A stretch of DNA of 7,482 bases from an uncultured Clostridia bacterium (GCA_946186725.1 CAMHOI010000043.1:1-7482); one strand, 5' to 3'. Shown: positions 1-6,856, counted from the first letter of the stretch. A program made the numbers and translations. Notes: generated by a model from the sequence alone, not told the origin.

Positions 1-108
1 ACTTCCTCGGCGTCCTCCGGGGCGTCCTCCAAGACTTCCTCGGCGTCCTCCGGGGCGCCCTCCAAGACTTCCTCGGTGTCCTCCGGGACTTCCTCGGCAT
101 CCTCGCAG
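1..108 (+). repeat. 33-bp tandem repeats encoding a Ser-rich linker
   Basis: Two near-identical 33-bp units (1-33 and 34-66) differ by a single base (tcc to ccc, Ser to Pro). A truncated third copy (67-87) and a diverged 21-bp piece (88-108) follow. Each full unit encodes an 11-residue TSSASSGxxSK module; the third reads TSSVSSG and the last TSSASSQ. The repeat is in frame with the GH5 domain and probably forms a flexible, possibly glycosylated linker between an upstream domain or signal peptide and the catalytic barrel. The array runs off the left edge, so the copy number is unknown. Near identity at DNA level suggests recent slippage or unequal recombination. Confidence 0.9.
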
Positions 109-1071
109 ACGCCCGTCGCCAAATTCACCCTTCCCTTCAAGCGGGGGATCAACCTGTCGGGGCTGGAGGGGGAGAATTATTCCCCCTGGTTCTGGAGCGG
201 CACCGCCTATCTGGGCAAGGACGAGACCTATACCAACATCAAGAACAAGGGCTTCGATCACGTCCGTCTGCCCGTCGATCTGCGCCGCTATTACAACGCG
301 GACAAAAAGGCGCTCAAGTCCAACATCTCCGATCTGGACGGCATCCTCGACCGGATCGAGAAGGCGGGACTCTACTGCTGCCTCGACTTCCACGGCTGGG
401 CCACCCTCAACACCGCCGACGCCGCGCAGAAGGAGACCTTCCTGACGATATGGCGGCTGATTGCCGAGCGGTACAAGGATCGCTCCGACAAGCTCTGCTT
501 TGAGCTCATCAACGAGCCCCACACCACCGAGGGCGGCAACCTCGACGCCGTGCGCCTCAACGCCCTGCAGGCGGAGGTCATTTCCCTCATCCGCAAGACC
601 AATCCCACCCGCATCATCCTCGCGGCGGCCGCCGAATGGAACGGCCCGTGGAAGCTCAAAAACCTCAATCTGCCCACCGACGACGGGCACCTCGCCGTGG
701 CCTGCCACACCTACTCGCCCATGGACTTCACCCATCAGGGCGCCACCTGGGCGGGACGCAGCGCCGACGAGGTCGTGCACTTTTCGACCTCCGACAAAAC
801 GGCCACGGGCACCAAGGACCTCGACGGCGCCTTCAACGATATCAAGAAGTATCAGGAGCGCACCGGGATCCCCGTCATCCTCAACGAGTTCGGCGTCTAC
901 ACCCAAAACAAAGCCGATCGCGGGGAGACCACCGCCTGGCTGACCTACGTCACGAACAAGTGCAAGGACTACGACGTGCCCTGGACCTACTGGGAATACA
1001 ACAAGGGCTTCGGCGCCTATCAGGGCGGCAGCTGGGTGGATTACATCGTCAAGGGCCTCGGATTGAACTGA
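1..1071 (+). CDS. Secreted GH5-family glycoside hydrolase (endoglucanase-like), 5' end missing
   Basis: Probable endo-beta-1,4-glucanase or related beta-glycanase of glycoside hydrolase family 5, acting outside the cell on plant polysaccharide. The frame is open from base 1, so the true start, and presumably a signal peptide, lies outside the window. The GTG at 76 falls inside the linker and is not a credible start. Numbering visible residues from base 1: residues 1-36 are a Ser/Thr/Ala/Gly-rich linker and a TIM barrel follows from about 40. GH5 landmarks are all present: R89 (HVRLP), H131 (DFHGW), N171-E172 (INEPH, acid/base), H236 and Y238 (CHTYSP), E296 (LNEFG, nucleophile) and W331 (TYWEY). 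The protein ends in TGA right after the barrel, so any binding module or dockerin would have to lie N-terminal to the linker. Family is secure; the substrate (cellulose, mannan, xyloglucan) cannot be told from sequence. No promoter is visible. Confidence 0.93.
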   Translation, partial: TSSASSGASSKTSSASSGAPSKTSSVSSGTSSASSQTPVAKFTLPFKRGINLSGLEGENYSPWFWSGTAYLGKDETYTNIKNKGFDHVRLPVDLRRYYNADKKALKSNISDLDGILDRIEKAGLYCCLDFHGWATLNTADAAQKETFLTIWRLIAERYKDRSDKLCFELINEPHTTEGGNLDAVRLNALQAEVISLIRKTNPTRIILAAAAEWNGPWKLKNLNLPTDDGHLAVACHTYSPMDFTHQGATWAGRSADEVVHFSTSDKTATGTKDLDGAFNDIKKYQERTGIPVILNEFGVYTQNKADRGETTAWLTYVTNKCKDYDVPWTYWEYNKGFGAYQGGSWVDYIVKGLGLN

Positions 1072-1078
1072 CCGGCGC

Positions 1079-1115
1079 AAAAAGAGCGGGATCCGCACGG
1101 ATCCCGCTCTTTTTT
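1079..1115. terminator. Bidirectional rho-independent terminator between convergent genes
   Basis: The GC-rich arms GAGCGGGATCC (1084-1094) and GGATCCCGCTC (1099-1109) pair around a four-base loop. They are flanked by A5 at 1079-1083 and T6 at 1110-1115, so the hairpin has a U-tract on either strand. It lies 8 bp past the GH5 stop codon. The TAA stop of the leftward DUF4832-like gene (1114-1116) overlaps the T-tract, so that gene's last codons and stop lie at the hairpin's edge. Confidence 0.92.
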
Positions 1116-2478
1116 ATTGGTAGTGGATCGTTTGGTCCGCCTGCAGGTCGTCGAAGGGCGGGAGAGCGGCTTCCTTCCCCCACCGCACCACGCCGAGGGG
1201 GTGCCGGCCGCCCCGAAGGTAGTTCCGGCAGGCCAGCCGCAGCGCGGGCCGGCCGCAGGAGGGGTCGTCCACCGACACGGCGGCGAGGAAGGCGCCGCCC
1301 CGCAGACGGTCGGGCAGCCGAGCGTCCAGCGTGAAGGTCACCGGCTCGGGCGGGACGCGGTAGGCGCGCGCGGCGTGGTCATACTCGTCGCCGGGCTGGA
1401 CGGAACGGATATCCCCCTGCATACGGGCCGCAAAGACTGGCTGCCCGGTCGCGGGATCGAGCAGGGAAAGGGTGACCGGCCACTCGTAGTAGAAGGGCGC
1501 CGACCCGACGTTGCACAGGGTAAGCCGGCAGGAAAAGGCGCCGTCCTCCGCCACGTCGGCGGTATAGGCGAATTCGTCCGCGACGAAACGGTAGCCGAAG
1601 GCGACCTCCGCCTCGTCGGCGGCGGCGAAGACCGCCGGATCGGTCGGGTCGTAACGGGAGATCCAGCCGATGCAGGAGGCGTGCATATCCCGGATCCAGT
1701 CGATCAGCCAGCGGCGGTGATAGGGGGTGCGGACGGTGTCGGTGGGATCGGCGCCCAGGGTCTGCCGCACGTCGCCGTAATCGTAGGCCGTCTCGCCGCT
1801 GAACATCCGGCGCCGCCAGAAGTCGCCTCTCGCTTTGAACGTCGGCACCTCCTTCATGGCGGTGCCCAGAGCGAAGGAGTCCCAGTAGAAGCCGAAATCG
1901 TAGTCGAGGAAATCATCGCCGTAGCGCACCATCACCTGCTTGTCGGGGAAGGCGGCGGCAAAGGCGTCGCCGAGCACCCGCTGGATCTCCTGCGGCATAC
2001 GCGGGGGCAGACCGTAGCGGTTGCCGAACAGGTGCTGCTCCCCCCAGAAGCCGTAGAGCCCCATCTCGATCCCCGCGATGCGGGGATCGCCGTTCCACGC
2101 GGCGCCCATTTTTTCGATCAGGCGCTCGGCGCGGCGCAGAAATTCGGGGCTCGCAAAATCCGGCGTCATATCGGCGGGCCAAACCCGCTTGATGACGTCG
2201 CGGCCGCCCTGGGGCGATTCCAGGAAGACCCGCGGGATGAGCCGCAGGTTGCGCCCGGGCAGATCGGGGCACTTCTCCTCCGTGGCGGCGAGAATGGCAT
2301 CCACGCCCGCCGCGGCGTCCGGCTCAACCATGTTCCAGGGGAAGTACTCCCGCACCGTAGACAGACGGGGGTTCTGGGGATGGGAGCCGTCCACCTGCCA
2401 CCAGCGGGCGCGAAAGCCCCGCATGGGGTTGGCGAAGGCGCCCTCGTAGGGCTCGGGACACACGACGGTCAGCTTCAT
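1114..2478 (-). CDS. DUF4832-like TIM-barrel protein, putative glycoside hydrolase
   Basis: A 454-residue protein without a signal peptide or membrane segment, so probably cytoplasmic. Its plan resembles DUF4874/DUF4832 proteins, which look like clan-A glycoside hydrolases but mostly lack biochemical proof. Visible are an N-terminal NPMRGF motif (residues 17-22), EYFPWNMVEP (44-53) and LIPRVF (80-85) as early barrel strands. GIEMGLYGFWGEQH (136-149) has candidate acids E138 and E147, and SGETAYDYG (227-235) has E229. A C-terminal beta-sandwich follows (about 295-430, with CNVGSAPFYYEWPV typical of DUF4832). The start is ATG 2478, with AAGGAGGG (2488-2495) nine bases upstream. The 37-bp gap to the upstream phosphatase gene contains a terminator hairpin, so expression may depend on readthrough. 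Family assignment is from memory of motifs; catalytic residues and substrate are inference. Confidence 0.85.
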   Translation of the reverse strand: MKLTVVCPEPYEGAFANPMRGFRARWWQVDGSHPQNPRLSTVREYFPWNMVEPDAAAGVDAILAATEEKCPDLPGRNLRLIPRVFLESPQGGRDVIKRVWPADMTPDFASPEFLRRAERLIEKMGAAWNGDPRIAGIEMGLYGFWGEQHLFGNRYGLPPRMPQEIQRVLGDAFAAAFPDKQVMVRYGDDFLDYDFGFYWDSFALGTAMKEVPTFKARGDFWRRRMFSGETAYDYGDVRQTLGADPTDTVRTPYHRRWLIDWIRDMHASCIGWISRYDPTDPAVFAAADEAEVAFGYRFVADEFAYTADVAEDGAFSCRLTLCNVGSAPFYYEWPVTLSLLDPATGQPVFAARMQGDIRSVQPGDEYDHAARAYRVPPEPVTFTLDARLPDRLRGGAFLAAVSVDDPSCGRPALRLACRNYLRGGRHPLGVVRWGKEAALPPFDDLQADQTIHYQ

Positions 2479-2498
2479 CTTTCGGTTCCCTCCTTGAC

Positions 2499-2526
2499 AA
2501 AAAGCCGTGACAGGGTCACGGCTTTT
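2499..2526 (-). terminator. Intrinsic terminator at the end of the histidine-phosphatase gene
   Basis: A perfect 12-bp inverted repeat (arms 2500-2511 and 2515-2526, loop 2512-2514) contains GCCGTGAC/GTCACGGC flanked by A and T runs. Read leftward it gives a hairpin followed by TTTTT (2499-2503). The TGA stop codon of the phosphatase gene (2516-2518) sits inside the stem, and the Shine-Dalgarno sequence of the next gene (2488-2495) begins four bases after the U-tract. The right arm also ends in TTTT, so it could act weakly on the plus strand, where no gene is seen. Confidence 0.85.
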
Positions 2527-3286
2527 CTTTGATGAGCGGTTCGCGGTAATAGTCGTCCAGCCGCTCCCAGGTATTGGTGTACTGCTCGCGGAAACGCGCG
2601 GCGAAGGAGGGCTCCATCCCGCCCGCGTAAAGGTGACAGGTGTCGCCGAAGGAAAGCATACGGAAGGCGGCGATCCCCTCCCGCCGCTCCTCGGTGACCA
2701 CGGTGGTCACGCTCGAGGGCAGGGCGCAGGTGCTTTGCCAGAGCAGAACGGGGGAGATGTTCAGCAGGTGGGAGAGCAGGACGCTCTCCACCCCGAAGTG
2801 GCAAAACAGGGCGATCGTGTCCCCATTGGGGCGCACAGGGGTGTAATTCTTCCCCTCCCGCTTGTATCCGTGGGCCTCCAGCAGCTCATCCAGCGAGGAG
2901 GTGACGTACTCGTACTCCTCACGCACCCCGGCCGAAGCGAAGACGGGATCCTCGATCCACCGCTCGCTGTCGAAGAAGAGGGGGTGCCGCACCCAGTCCT
3001 GGGGCAGCCAGTCCCAGCAGACGCGCTTGCCCTCGGGGTAGTCGGGGCGGTCGATCTGCACGCGGGCAAACTCCCGCAGCCAGTCCTTGGTCTCGGCGGT
3101 GCGGCCCAGCTTCTCCAGCGTGGGGCGTGCCGTCGCCTGCGCCCGCCCGAGAGGGGAAACGTAGAAGGCGGCGATCTCCACCCCGGCCAGCCGCTCGGCG
3201 AGGAGGGCGGCCTCCTTCCAGCCGCGCTCGGTCAGGGAATCGTTGGGGTAGTCCGGCTCTCCGTGCCGGATGATGAGCAGTTTCAT
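2516..3286 (-). CDS. Histidine phosphatase (phosphoglycerate mutase-like) family protein
   Basis: A 256-residue cytosolic member of the histidine phosphatase superfamily, which forms a phosphohistidine intermediate to hydrolyse or transfer phosphate. The signature RHGE is at residues 7-10 (H8 is the phospho-acceptor), followed by DSLTERG (16-22), SPLGRAQATA (44-53, phosphate-binding R48 likely), E72 as a candidate proton donor, and a second core histidine in FCHFG (H163). At 256 residues it is longer than minimal CobC-like phosphatases; the middle (about 80-150) is an acidic and aromatic insert that may cap the active site. Start ATG 3286 is supported by AAAGGAG (3293-3299) six bases upstream. 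It lies 30 bp after the D-LDH gene with no hairpin between, so the two are probably co-transcribed. The substrate cannot be deduced; calling it a glycolytic mutase would be unsafe. Confidence 0.93.
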   Translation of the reverse strand: MKLLIIRHGEPDYPNDSLTERGWKEAALLAERLAGVEIAAFYVSPLGRAQATARPTLEKLGRTAETKDWLREFARVQIDRPDYPEGKRVCWDWLPQDWVRHPLFFDSERWIEDPVFASAGVREEYEYVTSSLDELLEAHGYKREGKNYTPVRPNGDTIALFCHFGVESVLLSHLLNISPVLLWQSTCALPSSVTTVVTEERREGIAAFRMLSFGDTCHLYAGGMEPSFAARFREQYTNTWERLDDYYREPLIKEKP

Positions 3287-3316
3287 GGCGTTCTCCTTTC
3301 GGCCGGTCCGCTCGGA

Positions 3317-4351
3317 TCAAAAGCAGCGCCGCGTCCGTTCTTTTTTGCAGTCCTCCATCCGGCCGCAGCGGTAGCACAGCTCGTGCTCGCACACGCCGCC
3401 CTCAAAGAAGGTGCGGATGCTGTCCACCGTGGTCTGGGCGATATTGTCCAGCGCCTCCTCAGTCAGGAAGGCCTGGTGGGAGGTAACGATGACGTTGGGC
3501 ATGGAGATCAGGCGGGAGAGCATATCGTCGTCCAGAATGTGACCCGACCGGTCCTCAAAGAAGACGTCCGCCTCCTCGTCGTACACGTCCAGGCAGGCGG
3601 CGCCGATCTTGCGCGATTTGATCCCCTCGAGCAGGGCCTCGTCGTCGATCAGCCCGCCGCGGGAGGTGTTGAGCAGGACGACGCCCTTTTTCATTTTCTC
3701 CACGGCGGCCGCGTCGATGACGTGCCGGCTCTGCTCGGTCAGGGGACAGTGGAGGGAGATGACGTCGCTTTGGGCGAACAGGGTGTCCAGATCGACGTAG
3801 TCGATGCCGCTGTCGGGCGCGGGGTAGGGGTCGTAGGCGATCACGCGCATCCCGAAGCCCCGGCAGATATCGATGAACACGCGGCCGATCTTGCCCGTAC
3901 CGATCACGCCCACGCACTTGCCGTGCAGGTCGAAGCCGGTCAGACCGTTGAGGGAGAAATTGAAGTCCCGCGTGCGGATGTACGCCTTGTGGATGCGGCG
4001 CACCGAGGTCAGCAGGAGCGCCATGGCGTGCTCGGCGACGGCGTAGGGGGAATAGGCGGGCACGTGGACGACGTGGATCCTGCCGTAGGCGTGGCGCACG
4101 TCGACGTTGTTGTACCCCGCCGAGCGCAGAGCGACCAGCTTCACACCGGCGGCGGCGAGCGTATCAATGACGGCGGCGTCGACCGTGTCGTTGACGAAGA
4201 CGCACACCGCGTCGCACCCGCGGGCCAGCTCGGCGGTGTCCCCGTTGAGCTTGGCGTCGAAGAAGCGGAAGCTTACGCCGCTTTCCTCCCCGTACTTTTC
4301 AAAGGAGGGCTTGTCGTAGGGCTTGGTGTCGTAAAAGGCAACGGTGGGCAT
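3317..4351 (-). CDS. ldhA: D-lactate dehydrogenase / D-2-hydroxyacid dehydrogenase with Cys-rich tail
   Basis: A 344-residue NAD-dependent D-2-hydroxyacid dehydrogenase, most similar in design to fermentative D-LDH (pyruvate + NADH to D-lactate). The substrate-binding half comprises about 1-100 and 300-330. The Rossmann domain has GTGKIG at 151-156 and acidic D174 (AYDPYP) after the second strand, favouring NAD over NADP. Catalytic residues are R231 (NTSRGG), E260 (DVYDEE) and H292 (SHQAF); their 29- and 32-residue spacing matches the Lactobacillus bulgaricus enzyme (R235, E264, H296). The odd part is the C-terminus, with cysteines 321, 326, 329, 335 and 343 within 24 mostly charged residues. 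Start ATG 4351 has AAGGAG (4361-4366) nine bases upstream. It lies 28 bp after lysS with no terminator, so it is likely in the same transcript. A closely related 2-hydroxyacid substrate is possible. Confidence 0.93.
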   Translation of the reverse strand: MPTVAFYDTKPYDKPSFEKYGEESGVSFRFFDAKLNGDTAELARGCDAVCVFVNDTVDAAVIDTLAAAGVKLVALRSAGYNNVDVRHAYGRIHVVHVPAYSPYAVAEHAMALLLTSVRRIHKAYIRTRDFNFSLNGLTGFDLHGKCVGVIGTGKIGRVFIDICRGFGMRVIAYDPYPAPDSGIDYVDLDTLFAQSDVISLHCPLTEQSRHVIDAAAVEKMKKGVVLLNTSRGGLIDDEALLEGIKSRKIGAACLDVYDEEADVFFEDRSGHILDDDMLSRLISMPNVIVTSHQAFLTEEALDNIAQTTVDSIRTFFEGGVCEHELCYRCGRMEDCKKERTRRCF

Positions 4352-4379
4352 GGGGGTCAGCTCCTTGCGGTTTCTGGGG

Positions 4380-6290
4380 TTAGTATAGCTTGGCGCCCGC
4401 GGGGATATGCGGGTCGACCATGAGCAGGTGGAGCTTTTCCTCCCCCTCCTCCCGATGGACGGCGGACAGCAGCATCCCGCAGGAGTCGATGCCCATCATG
4501 GCGCGCGGCGGGAGATTGACGATGGCGATCAGCGTCTTGCCCACCAGCTCCTCGGGCTCGTAAAAGGCGTGGATGCCGCTCAGAATGGTGCGCGGCGTCC
4601 CCGTGCCGTCGTCGAGGGTGAACCGCAGCAGCTTCTTTGACTTGGGCACCGCTTCGCATTCGAGCACCTTGACGGCGCGGAAGTCGCTCTTCGAGAAGGT
4701 GTCAAAGTCCACGAAGTCGGCAAACAGGGGCTCGATCTCCACCTTGGAGAAGTCGATGACCTCCTCCCCGGCGGCCTGCGCGGCGTTGTGCGCCTCGTTC
4801 CTGGCGGCTCCCTGGCTCTTCATCGTGGGGAAGAGGAGGACGTCGCGGATGGCGGGGGAGTTGGTCAGCAGCATGACCAGCCGGTCGATACCGTAACCGA
4901 TACCGCCCGTGGGGGGCATGCCGTGGCTGAGCGCGTTGAGGAAGTCCTCGTCGGTGTGCTCGGCCTCGTCGTCGCCCTTGGCGAACATCTCCTCCTGGGC
5001 GGCGAAGCGGGCGCGCTGGTCGATGGGGTCGTTGAGCTCGGAATAGGCGTTGCAGAACTCCCAGCCGTTGATGAACAGCTCAAACCGCTCCACGTAGTCG
5101 GGCGCGTCGGGCTTGCGCTTGGTCAGGGGGGAGATCTCCACGGGGTGATCCATCACGAAGGTGGGCTGGATGAGCTTGTCCTCGACGAAGGCCTCGAAGA
5201 AGAGATTGAGGATGTCCCCCTTCTTGTGCCGCTCCTCAAAGGCGACCCCCTTCTCGCGGGCGACGGCCCGGGCGGCCTCGTCGTCGGCGACGGCGTTGAA
5301 GTCGACCCCGGCGTACTGCTTGACCGCGTCGAGCATGGTCAGGCGGGCGAAGGGCTTGGAAAAGTCGATGGTATGCTCCCCGTAGGGGAAGGTCAGGGAG
5401 CCGCAGATCTCCTGCGCCAGGTGGCGGAAAAGCCCCTCGGTCAGATCCATCATGCCGTGGTAGTCGGTGTAGGCCTGATAGAGCTCCATGAGGGTGAACT
5501 CGGGGTTGTGACGGGTGTCCAGTCCCTCGTTGCGGAAGACGCGGCCGATCTCGTACACCCGCTCCAGGCCGCCGACGATCAGCCGCTTGAGGTACAGCTC
5601 CAGCGAGATGCGCAGCTTCAGATCCTCGTCAAGGGCGTTGAAATGGGTCTCAAAGGGGCGCGCCGCGGCGCCGCCCGCGTTGGCGACCAGCATGGGCGTC
5701 TCCACCTCGAGGAAGCCCCGCTCGTCCAGATAATTGCGGATGGAGCGCAGGATCCGGGAACGCTTGATGAAGGTGTCGCGCACCTCCTCGTTCATGATGA
5801 GATCGACGTAGCGCTGACGGTAGCGAATATCGGTATTGGTCAGCCCGTGATACTTCTCGGGCAGGACGTTGAGAGACTTGGAAAGCAGGGTGACCGCGCT
5901 CGCGTGCAGACTGATCTCCCCGGTCTGGGTCTTGAAGACCTCGCCCGTGACGCCCAGAATGTCGCCCAGATCGTATTTCTTGAAGTCGGCGTAGGGCTCC
6001 TCCCCCACGCTGTCCCGCGCCACGTAGATCTGCATTCCGCCCGTGACGTCCTGCAGGTGGCAGAAGGAGGCCTTGCCCACGACGCGCTTGGACATCATAC
6101 GGCCGGCCACGGTCACGCTCTTTCCCTCAAGGGCGTCGTAGTTCTCTTTGACCTGCGCGGCGTGGTGGGTCACGTCAAAGCGGGTAATGACAAAAGGATC
6201 CTTGCCCGCCTGCTGAAGCTGGGCGAGCTTGTCCCGACGGACGCGAATGAGCTCGTTGACGTCCCGGGGCTCGTTGCTGTTCGGATTCAT
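4380..6290 (-). CDS. lysS: Lysyl-tRNA synthetase (class II) with C-terminal tRNA-binding domain
   Basis: Charges tRNA-Lys with lysine using ATP in the cytosol. The 636 residues exceed the roughly 490-510 usual for bacterial LysRS. In order: an N-terminal helix, an OB-fold anticodon-binding domain (about 57-135), then the class II catalytic core with motif 1 (RGFLEVETPML, 191-201), motif 2 (GRVFRNEG to HNPEFTLME, 249-269) and motif 3 (GIGYGIDRLVML, 463-474), ending at LLFPTM (485-490). After a short Ala/Glu linker, residues 520-636 form a second OB-fold resembling the C-terminal domain of MetRS and Trbp111 (FDTFSKSDFRAVKVLECEAVPKS at its start, SGI, VNLPPRAMMGIDSCGMLLSA near its end). Start ATG 6290 has AAGGAAG (6299-6305) eight bases upstream. 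Upstream lies greA behind a hairpin terminator; downstream the D-LDH gene follows 28 bp later. Confidence 0.97.
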   Translation of the reverse strand: MNPNSNEPRDVNELIRVRRDKLAQLQQAGKDPFVITRFDVTHHAAQVKENYDALEGKSVTVAGRMMSKRVVGKASFCHLQDVTGGMQIYVARDSVGEEPYADFKKYDLGDILGVTGEVFKTQTGEISLHASAVTLLSKSLNVLPEKYHGLTNTDIRYRQRYVDLIMNEEVRDTFIKRSRILRSIRNYLDERGFLEVETPMLVANAGGAAARPFETHFNALDEDLKLRISLELYLKRLIVGGLERVYEIGRVFRNEGLDTRHNPEFTLMELYQAYTDYHGMMDLTEGLFRHLAQEICGSLTFPYGEHTIDFSKPFARLTMLDAVKQYAGVDFNAVADDEAARAVAREKGVAFEERHKKGDILNLFFEAFVEDKLIQPTFVMDHPVEISPLTKRKPDAPDYVERFELFINGWEFCNAYSELNDPIDQRARFAAQEEMFAKGDDEAEHTDEDFLNALSHGMPPTGGIGYGIDRLVMLLTNSPAIRDVLLFPTMKSQGAARNEAHNAAQAAGEEVIDFSKVEIEPLFADFVDFDTFSKSDFRAVKVLECEAVPKSKKLLRFTLDDGTGTPRTILSGIHAFYEPEELVGKTLIAIVNLPPRAMMGIDSCGMLLSAVHREEGEEKLHLLMVDPHIPAGAKLY

Positions 6291-6307
6291 TTCTCACACT
6301 TCCTTAC

Positions 6308-6337
6308 AAAAAGGGCGGGACCGATACAGTCCCGCCT
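6308..6337 (-). terminator. Intrinsic terminator between greA and lysS
   Basis: Nine base pairs (GGGCGGGAC at 6313-6321 with GTCCCGCCT at 6329-6337, the outermost a G-U pair) close a seven-base loop. Read leftward, TTTTT (6308-6312) follows at once. The hairpin begins six bases after the greA stop codon, and the lysS Shine-Dalgarno sequence (6299-6305) starts two bases after the U-tract, so the whole 53-bp gap is terminator plus RBS. Confidence 0.85.
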
Positions 6338-6343
6338 GCGGAT

Positions 6344-6820
6344 TTACTTGGAGATTTCAAGCACCTTGAACTTCAATTCTCCGGCGGGCGTCTCGGCGAC
6401 GACGGTATTGCCCACCTTCTTGCCCATAAGGGCCTTGCCGATGGGGGACTCGTCCGAGATGGCGCCCTTCATGGGATCGGCCTCCGCCGAGCCCACCAGC
6501 GTGACGACGATGTCCTCGTCCATCTCGACGTCGTGGAGCTTGACCTTGGAGCCGAAGCCGATCTTCTTGGCTTTGCCGCTCTCCTCCTCGACGATGACGG
6601 CGTTCTTGACCATCATCTCCAGCTCGGCAATGCGGGCTTCGACGCGGGCCTGCTCGTTCTTGGCCTCGTCGTATTCGCTGTTCTCGGACAGGTCGCCGAA
6701 GGAACGGGCAACCTTGATCTTTTCGGACACCTCGGCGCGGGTGACGGTCTTGAGCCGGTCGAGCTCCTCTTCCAGCCGTTTGAGACCTTCCGCGGTCAGT
6801 TTGAACTGTTTGACTGCCAT
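6344..6820 (-). CDS. greA: Transcription elongation factor GreA
   Basis: Rescues backtracked RNA polymerase by reaching into its secondary channel and stimulating transcript cleavage. The 158-residue product has the family's usual length. The N-terminal antiparallel coiled coil spans about 10-75, with tip motif GDLSENSEYDEAKNEQ (42-57) holding the acidic pair D43 and E46, equivalent to D41 and E44 of E. coli GreA. The C-terminal FKBP-like globular domain includes SPIGKALMGK (125-134) and ends in LEISK. Start ATG 6820 (MAVKQF) is chosen because GGAG lies eight bases upstream (6829-6832). An in-frame ATG at 6883 overlaps the -10 box region and would precede the predicted transcription start, so it cannot be used from this promoter. 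greA next to lysS is a common Firmicutes arrangement. It is the first gene behind the only strong promoter in the window. Confidence 0.97.
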   Translation of the reverse strand: MAVKQFKLTAEGLKRLEEELDRLKTVTRAEVSEKIKVARSFGDLSENSEYDEAKNEQARVEARIAELEMMVKNAVIVEEESGKAKKIGFGSKVKLHDVEMDEDIVVTLVGSAEADPMKGAISDESPIGKALMGKKVGNTVVAETPAGELKFKVLEISK

Positions 6821-6836
6821 GCTGTTCACTCCGTTT

Positions 6837-6856
6837 CTCCGCCGCTGTCGGCGGAA
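6837..6856 (-). promoter_or_regulatory. GC-rich hairpin in the greA 5' leader
   Basis: TCCGCCG and CGGCGGA pair perfectly around a four-base ACAG loop, extendable by one G-U pair, in the roughly 60-base leader between the promoter and greA. The stem ends four bases before the GGAG Shine-Dalgarno core. No U-tract follows (next bases are AAAC), so it is not an intrinsic terminator. It may stabilise the mRNA 5' end or affect ribosome access; this is inference. Confidence 0.55.

Noticed and set aside
76..78. GTG at 76 as the start of the GH5 gene
   Set aside because: It is a valine codon inside the repeated linker (TSSVSSG). The frame is open to base 1, no Shine-Dalgarno precedes it, and a secreted enzyme should have a signal peptide further upstream.
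1..108. Direct repeats as a CRISPR array or mobile-element end
   Set aside because: The units are contiguous, without unique spacers, in codon register, and encode a typical Ser-rich linker.
1117..2532. A 471-codon plus-strand open frame opposite the DUF4832-like gene
   Set aside because: The minus-strand protein has coherent motifs and a good RBS, while the plus-strand translation is Gly/His/Val-rich without structure. It would also begin inside the terminator.
2507..4423. A 638-codon open frame on the plus strand
   Set aside because: It runs antisense to the D-LDH and histidine-phosphatase genes, which have intact catalytic motifs and Shine-Dalgarno sequences. Its protein shows no domain and it has no RBS.
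6291..6343. T-box riboswitch regulating lysS
   Set aside because: The gap is only 53 bases with one simple hairpin; there is no specifier stem or T-box consensus, and no room for one.
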